A stretch of 64,000 nt of DNA from Rhizobiaceae bacterium (lineage in GTDB: Bacteria; Pseudomonadota; Alphaproteobacteria; Rhizobiales; Rhizobiaceae). The first letter of the stretch is position 1. Every line of letters starts with the position of its first letter. Of the stretch, positions 59,771 through 64,000 are shown piece by piece. Under the pieces are notes generated by a model. It worked only from the letters and a program-made list of their open reading frames with translations. It ran no database searches and was not told the DNA's origin. Location of the stretch: contig JAHBYY010000003.1 of assembly GCA_019635715.1 (NCBI GenBank), positions 58,785 through 122,784 of the forward strand, read 5' to 3'. A program made the position numbers and the translations under genes.

Positions 59771-61924
59771 TCACCCATGCCGGTAGTGCAGCAGCGTCCA
59801 CTCGTCGACGAACACCTGGTCGCCCGGATGGACCACCAGCGTCGTCGCCGGATGCTCGATGATTGCCGGTCCCGACACCTCGTGGCCCGGCTGCAGGTCG
59901 TCCATCTCGTAGAGGTTGGCCCTGTGCCAGCCTCCGCCGAGATAGGCGTCGCGCACGCCCTTGTGCGCGGAAGCCGGATCGGACTTGCCGAGCGGCCGCC
60001 TGACCAGGATCGGCTTGACCTTGTCGGCGGTGGCGATCACGCCGAGCTCGGTGATCGAGTAGCCGGCCTCGCCATAGCGCGAGACGCGATGGTTGACCTT
60101 CGCATAGACCGCCTCGAACGCCTCGATGACTGTCCGCATGTCGCCGGCGGACGATACGGACGACAGCGGCGCCATGACCTCCACGTCCTCCAACTGGCCG
60201 GTGTAGCGCATCATCAGGAACGGCACGGTCCTGATCTTCTCGCGCGCATGCCCGTCCTCGATCATCTCGTCGACCGCCGCACGGGTCAGCTCGTTCCAGA
60301 TCGACGTCACCCTGGCGCCGAAGTCGACCAGCGCCCCGTCGCTCGCCTTCGCGCCGATGTCGATCTGCGTCGAAACGGAATGGCGGCGCATGAAATCGGC
60401 CGTCGTGCAGCCGAAGGCGGAGAAGGCGGCGGCGAACTGGAAGGTGATGATGTCCTTGAAGCCGATGCCGCGCGAGCAGCCGGCGAGATGCAGCGGGCCC
60501 GAGCCGCCGTAGGACAGGAGCGTGAACTCCGACGGATGGATGCCCTGGCCGGAGATGACGCGGCGCAGCGCGTTGTTGGCGTCGGCCTCCAGCATCTCGA
60601 TCATGCCTTCGGCGGCCTCCTCGACGCCGACGCCGATGACGTCCGCGCACTTCTCCTTGAACGCCGCCCGCGCCCTGTCGACCTGCAGCCTGACCTTGCC
60701 GCCGAGGAAATAGTCGGGGTTGAGCCGGCCGAGGATCGCATCGCAATCGGCGATCGTCGGTTCCGTGCCTCCCTTGGCGAAGCAGATCGGACCGGGGTCG
60801 GAGCCGGCGCTCTCCGGCCCGAGCGACACTTTCCTGGTCAGCGGATCGACCTTGAGGATCATGCCGGCGCCGGCGCCGATCGTGTCGAGATGCAGCGTCG
60901 GGACGTTGAGCTTGAAGCGGTCCATCAGCGGCTCGTTTTCGATCCGCGTCTGGCCGCGGGTGATCACGCCCATGTCGAAGGAGGTGCCGCCCATGTCGGA
61001 ACAGATCAGAGAATCGTTGCCGATCAGCTTGCCGACATAGGCTGCGCCCAGGATGCCGCCGATCGGCCCGGAGATCATCGTCTCGTGCAGGCGCGGATGG
61101 TTGATCGAGGTCAGGCCGCCGAAGGACAGCAGGGTCTGCACGCCGTATTTGAAGCCGTATGTCTTCGAGACGTCCTCGATGCCCTTGAGCTGCCTGCGGC
61201 CGCGCGAGGTCGCATAGGCCTCGATCAGCACCGAATTCAGCCGCGACTGCTCGCGGATGACCGGCCGCACCTCGTGGCTGGTGTAGACGAGGATGTCGGC
61301 GCCGGCCTTCGCGACCTCGTCGCGGCAGATCTCGGCGATCCGCTTCTCATGCGTCGGATTGACGTGGGAGAAGATCGTCATGATGCAGATCGCGTCCACC
61401 TTGTCGGCGATCAGCTTCCGCGCCGCGGCATGCACGTCGTGCTCGTAGAGCGGCAGCACGATGTCGCCGAACTGGTCGATGCGCTCGGTCACGCCATGCG
61501 TGCGCCGGCGCGGCACGAGCGGCTCCGGATGATGGTGGGTGACGGCGTGCAGTCGGTCGGCGTAGGAATAGTCGGCCCAGGCCTGCAGCCCGCGGCCCAT
61601 CAGGATCATGTCCTCCAGGCCCTTGGTGGTGATCAGGCCCAGCTTGCGGCCGGTGCGCGACAGCAGCGTGTTCAGCATGCCGGTGCCGGAATAGAGCACC
61701 ACGCCGACGCCGGAGAACAGGCTCTCCAGCGAGATGCCCCAGGCCTCCGCCGCGTCCTCGGCGGAGGCGAGGAAACCCTCCGACTCGTCCTTCGGCGTCG
61801 TCGCCGACTTGCCGATCTTGAAGTGGCCGTCGGCGTCGACGAGGATCGTGTCGGTCATCGTGCCGCCGGCATCGATGCCGATGACGATGGGCTGCGAGAT
61901 GCCGGTTGCTGGGGAAACGCTCAT
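59771..61924 (-). CDS. acxA: Acetone carboxylase beta subunit (hydantoinase A family)
   Basis: A 717-residue HyuA-type ATPase subunit. The N-terminal phosphate-binding motif reads VIGIDAGGTMTDTILVDADG; the central CSDMGGTSFDMGVI and LLSYGGSGPLHLAG segments are typical; LGPESAGSDPGPICF is also conserved. Length equals the Xanthobacter beta subunit. It phosphorylates acetone and bicarbonate in the current model of the enzyme. ATG 61924 or the in-frame ATG nine bases upstream are both possible. It is the first gene of the operon; no sigma-54 activator of the AcxR type is adjacent. Confidence 0.9.
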   Translation of the reverse strand: MSVSPATGISQPIVIGIDAGGTMTDTILVDADGHFKIGKSATTPKDESEGFLASAEDAAEAWGISLESLFSGVGVVLYSGTGMLNTLLSRTGRKLGLITTKGLEDMILMGRGLQAWADYSYADRLHAVTHHHPEPLVPRRRTHGVTERIDQFGDIVLPLYEHDVHAAARKLIADKVDAICIMTIFSHVNPTHEKRIAEICRDEVAKAGADILVYTSHEVRPVIREQSRLNSVLIEAYATSRGRRQLKGIEDVSKTYGFKYGVQTLLSFGGLTSINHPRLHETMISGPIGGILGAAYVGKLIGNDSLICSDMGGTSFDMGVITRGQTRIENEPLMDRFKLNVPTLHLDTIGAGAGMILKVDPLTRKVSLGPESAGSDPGPICFAKGGTEPTIADCDAILGRLNPDYFLGGKVRLQVDRARAAFKEKCADVIGVGVEEAAEGMIEMLEADANNALRRVISGQGIHPSEFTLLSYGGSGPLHLAGCSRGIGFKDIITFQFAAAFSAFGCTTADFMRRHSVSTQIDIGAKASDGALVDFGARVTSIWNELTRAAVDEMIEDGHAREKIRTVPFLMMRYTGQLEDVEVMAPLSSVSSAGDMRTVIEAFEAVYAKVNHRVSRYGEAGYSITELGVIATADKVKPILVRRPLGKSDPASAHKGVRDAYLGGGWHRANLYEMDDLQPGHEVSGPAIIEHPATTLVVHPGDQVFVDEWTLLHYRHG

Positions 61925-62032
61925 CGCCACCATCCTGGATCGCCGAAGGTCAGGGGAGACTAGATTCCGCCGGCGGAGTCGCGCCATATGCCTAAAGGCA
62001 CAATGGAGATTGCGTCGGCGCCCCATACAAGA

Positions 62033-62208
62033 CCCCTGATCCGACCTTGCTTCGCTCGGCCACCTTCTCCCACAAGGGGAGAAGGCAAGACTTCGTCAAC
62101 GTCTAGGCAAATCACCAATGTCGAGGGGCGGTCGAGAGGCTCACGCAACGCTCCACCTGCTCCCCTTGTGGGAGAAGGTGGCCGAGCGAAGCGAGGTCGG
62201 ATGAGGGG
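62033..62208. repeat. Large inverted repeat of the CCCCTCATCCG family
   Basis: Arms of 48 bases at 62033-62080 and 62161-62208 pair with only two mismatches (outer CCCCTCATCCGACC, inner CACCTTCTCCCACAAGGGGA). It is the second family member in this window after 25297-25419. It lies in the 320-base divergent gap between acxA and an SDR gene, so both promoters must sit at its edges or within it. Nothing else is seen in the gap. Confidence 0.85.
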
Positions 62209-62244
62209 TGCTGGACGGCCAACGCAGCGAGAGGATATGCACCC

Positions 62245-63027
62245 TTGACCCCCAACCCCGTCCTTTCCCGCTTTTCCGTTCCCGGCAAGCTCGCCATCGT
62301 CACCGGCGGCGGCGACGGCATCGGCCGCGCGGCCGCCACCCATCTCGCCGGCGCAGGGGCGACGGTCTGCGTGGTCGACCGAGATGCCGGCAAGGGCGCC
62401 GCCACGGTCGCGGCGGTCGAGGCGGCGGGGGGCAAGGCGATCGCGCTGGCGCTCGACGTCACCGACGAGCCGGCGATGATCGAGGCCTTCGACCGCGTCG
62501 GCCGCGACTTCGGCGGCATCGACATCCTCGTCAACAATGCCGGCATGGCGATCCGCGCCTCGGCGCTGGACATGCCGCTCGACGACTGGAACCGCGTCGT
62601 CGCCGTCAACTTCACCGCCATGTTCTCCGCGGCCCGGCTCGCGGCGCGGCAGATGAAGACGCAGGGCAGGGGCGGCGCCATCGTCAACACCGCCTCGATC
62701 ATGGGGCTGTCGGGCGGCCTCTATCCGAACGCCGCCTACCAGTCGACCAAGGGCGGCGTCGTCAACATGACGCGCGCCCTGGCGCTGGAATGGGCGCCGC
62801 TCGGCATCCGCGTCAACGCGGTCGCGCCGACCTTCGTGCGCACCGGCTTCATCCAGCCGATTCTCGACGATCCCGAGCGGATCGGCACGATCACCGCCGC
62901 CACGCCGCTCGGCCGCATCGCCGAGCCGGAGGAGGTGGCCGACGCGATCCTGTTCCTGGCGTCGCCCGCCGCCGCCATGGTCACCGGAACCATCTTGCCG
63001 GTCGACGGCGGCTTCCTCGCCCGATGA
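62245..63027 (+). CDS. SDR family NAD(P)-dependent oxidoreductase
   Basis: A 260-residue short-chain dehydrogenase with a probable TTG start at 62245 and a GAGAGGA site upstream; the nearby ATG is followed at once by a stop. Family marks are AIVTGGGDGIGRAAATHLAG, VVDRDAGKG, NNAGMAIR, active-site YQSTKGG, and a closing TGTILPVDGGFLAR. The stop overlaps the LuxR start (ATGA), so it is coupled to a regulator. Divergent from acxABC. A role in the isopropanol/acetone route is conceivable; substrate unknown. Confidence 0.85.
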   Translation: MTPNPVLSRFSVPGKLAIVTGGGDGIGRAAATHLAGAGATVCVVDRDAGKGAATVAAVEAAGGKAIALALDVTDEPAMIEAFDRVGRDFGGIDILVNNAGMAIRASALDMPLDDWNRVVAVNFTAMFSAARLAARQMKTQGRGGAIVNTASIMGLSGGLYPNAAYQSTKGGVVNMTRALALEWAPLGIRVNAVAPTFVRTGFIQPILDDPERIGTITAATPLGRIAEPEEVADAILFLASPAAAMVTGTILPVDGGFLAR

Positions 63028-63818
63028 GCCCGAGGTCGGTCGCCGATCCGGGCTTCTGGTCGATCCTGGCGCGTGCCATCGACGGAGCGGGCGGCGACGG
63101 CCACATCGACCGCCTGATCGACCTGATCGGTGCCGACATCGCCCACGACCTGGTGACGGTGACCCGCTATTCGGCGAGCCGCATGCCCGAATTCGTGCGG
63201 CACCGGCGGTTCTCGGACGAGATGGTCGGCCGCTATCTCGCCGACTACTACGTCTTCGATCCGTTCTATGCCTCCTGGCGCCGCGAGCGGCGCCTCGGCA
63301 TCGTTCCGCTGAACAGCCTGGCCGACGACGAGGTCAAGCGCGGCCGCTACATGGCGGAGTTCCTCGCCCAGTCGGAAATCTGCGACGAGGTCGGCATCCT
63401 GCTGGCCGACGGCGGCGACTGGTGCCTCGGCATCTTCCTCGACCGCATGGAGCGGCCGTTCCGCGACGGCGAGATCGCCATCCTCGGCGACCGCCTGCCG
63501 GTCTTCGCGGCGCTGCATGCGCGGGACCTGGCGGCGCGCGCTCCCGGTTTCGCGCGGACCGCCGCCCCCGGCGCGCCGGGGGCGGCGCCGCTGCGCGAGC
63601 CCAGCGTGCCTGAGGGGCTCTGGCCCGAGCTCAGCCGGCGCGAGCGCGAACTGGTCGGCCTGGTCCTCGCCGGCCACCCGACGGCCGCCATCGCCGCCCG
63701 CATGGGCATCGCGGTCGGCACGGCCAAGAACCATCGCAGGCGCATCTACGAGAAGCTCGACATCACCACCGAGCGCGAACTCTTCCTGCAATTTTTCCAT
63801 CACGTCGCGGGCGGATGA
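63024..63818 (+). CDS. LuxR-type HTH transcriptional regulator
   Basis: A 264-residue protein with a C-terminal LuxR HTH (about 198-258: LSRRERELVGLVLAGHPTAA, then IGMAVGTAKNHRRRIYEKLD in the usual order with GIAVGTAKNH). The N-terminal 190 residues are not an acyl-homoserine-lactone domain and lack a receiver Asp pattern; they include YYVFDPFYASWRRERRLG, a pattern seen in other orphan LuxR regulators of catabolic genes. It overlaps the SDR gene by 4 bases and is the nearest regulator to acxABC. Confidence 0.78.
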   Translation: MSPRSVADPGFWSILARAIDGAGGDGHIDRLIDLIGADIAHDLVTVTRYSASRMPEFVRHRRFSDEMVGRYLADYYVFDPFYASWRRERRLGIVPLNSLADDEVKRGRYMAEFLAQSEICDEVGILLADGGDWCLGIFLDRMERPFRDGEIAILGDRLPVFAALHARDLAARAPGFARTAAPGAPGAAPLREPSVPEGLWPELSRRERELVGLVLAGHPTAAIAARMGIAVGTAKNHRRRIYEKLDITTERELFLQFFHHVAGG

Positions 63819-63888
63819 GCGCCTCGCCCGCGCCGTGCCGGCGGTCGGGCATGGGCAGCCGGAGGCTGCGCGGCGGCCAATTCTGCGC

Positions 63889-63916
63889 TTGACTATTGGC
63901 GGGATGGCGGTACAAG
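63889..63916 (+). promoter_or_regulatory. Strong sigma-70 type promoter candidate
   Basis: TTGACT (63889-63894) and TACAAG (63911-63916) are separated by 16 bases, close to alphaproteobacterial housekeeping promoters. The remaining 84 bases to the window end show no complete gene, so it should serve a gene right of the window. The 70 bases before it (63819-63888) hold no recognised feature. Confidence 0.5.
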
Positions 63917-64000
63917 GCGCCCCGAAGCGTCGGCCCCGCGGCCGGTCCTGTCTGGCGCTGCCATACAGTCGTTTCACCGGCGGTCGCCGACCGCCGCTGC

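Noticed and set aside
61925-62040. Possible sigma-54 promoter (GGCAC...TTGC) near acxA
   Set aside because: A GGCACAATGGAGATTGC string exists, but it is on the plus strand and its GG-GC spacing is 13 bases instead of 10, so it cannot drive acxA.
62237-62248. ATG at 62237 as start of the SDR gene
   Set aside because: It is followed by a stop after two more codons; the conserved protein starts at the TTG at 62245.
1-64000. CRISPR arrays, tRNA or rRNA genes, prophage genes, complete insertion sequences
   Set aside because: No regularly spaced short direct repeats, no cloverleaf-type sequence and no rRNA or phage protein signature was found by eye; only one IS fragment is present.

Overview
The window reads as chromosomal DNA of a GC-rich alphaproteobacterium of the order Rhizobiales, most like the Mesorhizobium/Phyllobacteriaceae side. 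Support comes from an rkp-type K-antigen lipid locus (known from Sinorhizobium), from intergenic palindromic mosaic repeats of the kind scattered through rhizobial genomes, and from the density of sugar ABC transporter operons. No rRNA, tRNA, CRISPR array, prophage or intact insertion sequence was seen; the only mobile trace is a short IS3-type orfA remnant near 55.5 kb.

Left part (1-19 kb). The window opens at the end of a sugar operon (FucU-type mutarotase, ribokinase). It then enters a surface polysaccharide locus: an SDR (RkpH-like), a sulfatase-fold membrane protein (RkpI-like), a KpsS/LipB-family protein (RkpJ-like), an alpha-oxoamine synthase (RkpG) and a 2493-residue type I fatty acid/polyketide synthase (RkpA). 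Divergent from rkpA are a phosphohexomutase and a bifunctional mannose-1-P guanylyltransferase/isomerase (GDP-mannose supply), followed by a di-heme cytochrome c.

19-24 kb holds a tightly coupled five-gene operon on the minus strand: GNAT-like protein, E1/ThiF-like adenylyltransferase, multi-pass membrane protein, second GNAT-fold protein and Acg-type nitroreductase-like protein. No described pathway known to me fits it.

24-38 kb is a sugar or sugar-acid catabolic region: a XylX-like FAH-family dehydratase, a small cytochrome c, an SDR, a PF04199 cyclase-family hydrolase, an SMP-30 lactonase, a GntR/FCD regulator, a ribose-type ABC transporter whose two permease domains are fused into one 693-residue protein, a lambda-crystallin-type dehydrogenase and a beta-keto acid cleavage enzyme. 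The same GTGATCAC palindrome lies in two intergenic regions flanking the regulator and probably ties these operons together.

38.6-50.6 kb is the most interesting region. In one direction lie a Rieske ferredoxin, a sugar-type binding protein with an unusual N-terminal extension, two permeases, an FGGY kinase, an ABC ATPase, a desaturase-fold membrane di-iron enzyme, a ferredoxin reductase, a class III (formaldehyde dehydrogenase-like) alcohol dehydrogenase, an alpha/beta hydrolase and a LysR regulator. It looks like a complete three-component oxygenase built into a sugar/polyol uptake and kinase operon. My hypothesis is oxidative O- or N-dealkylation of an imported sugar derivative, with the released aldehyde oxidised by the class III enzyme.

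50.6-64 kb holds two small orphan proteins, a sulfate ABC transporter (sbp-cysT-cysW-cysA), the IS3 remnant, an SDR, the three-subunit acetone carboxylase operon acxABC, and a divergent SDR-LuxR pair. All three ABC operons carry a GC-rich hairpin directly after the binding-protein gene. Starts were chosen by ribosome binding sites and stop/start overlaps; many genes overlap by 4 bases (ATGA or GTGA), and GTG or TTG starts are common.
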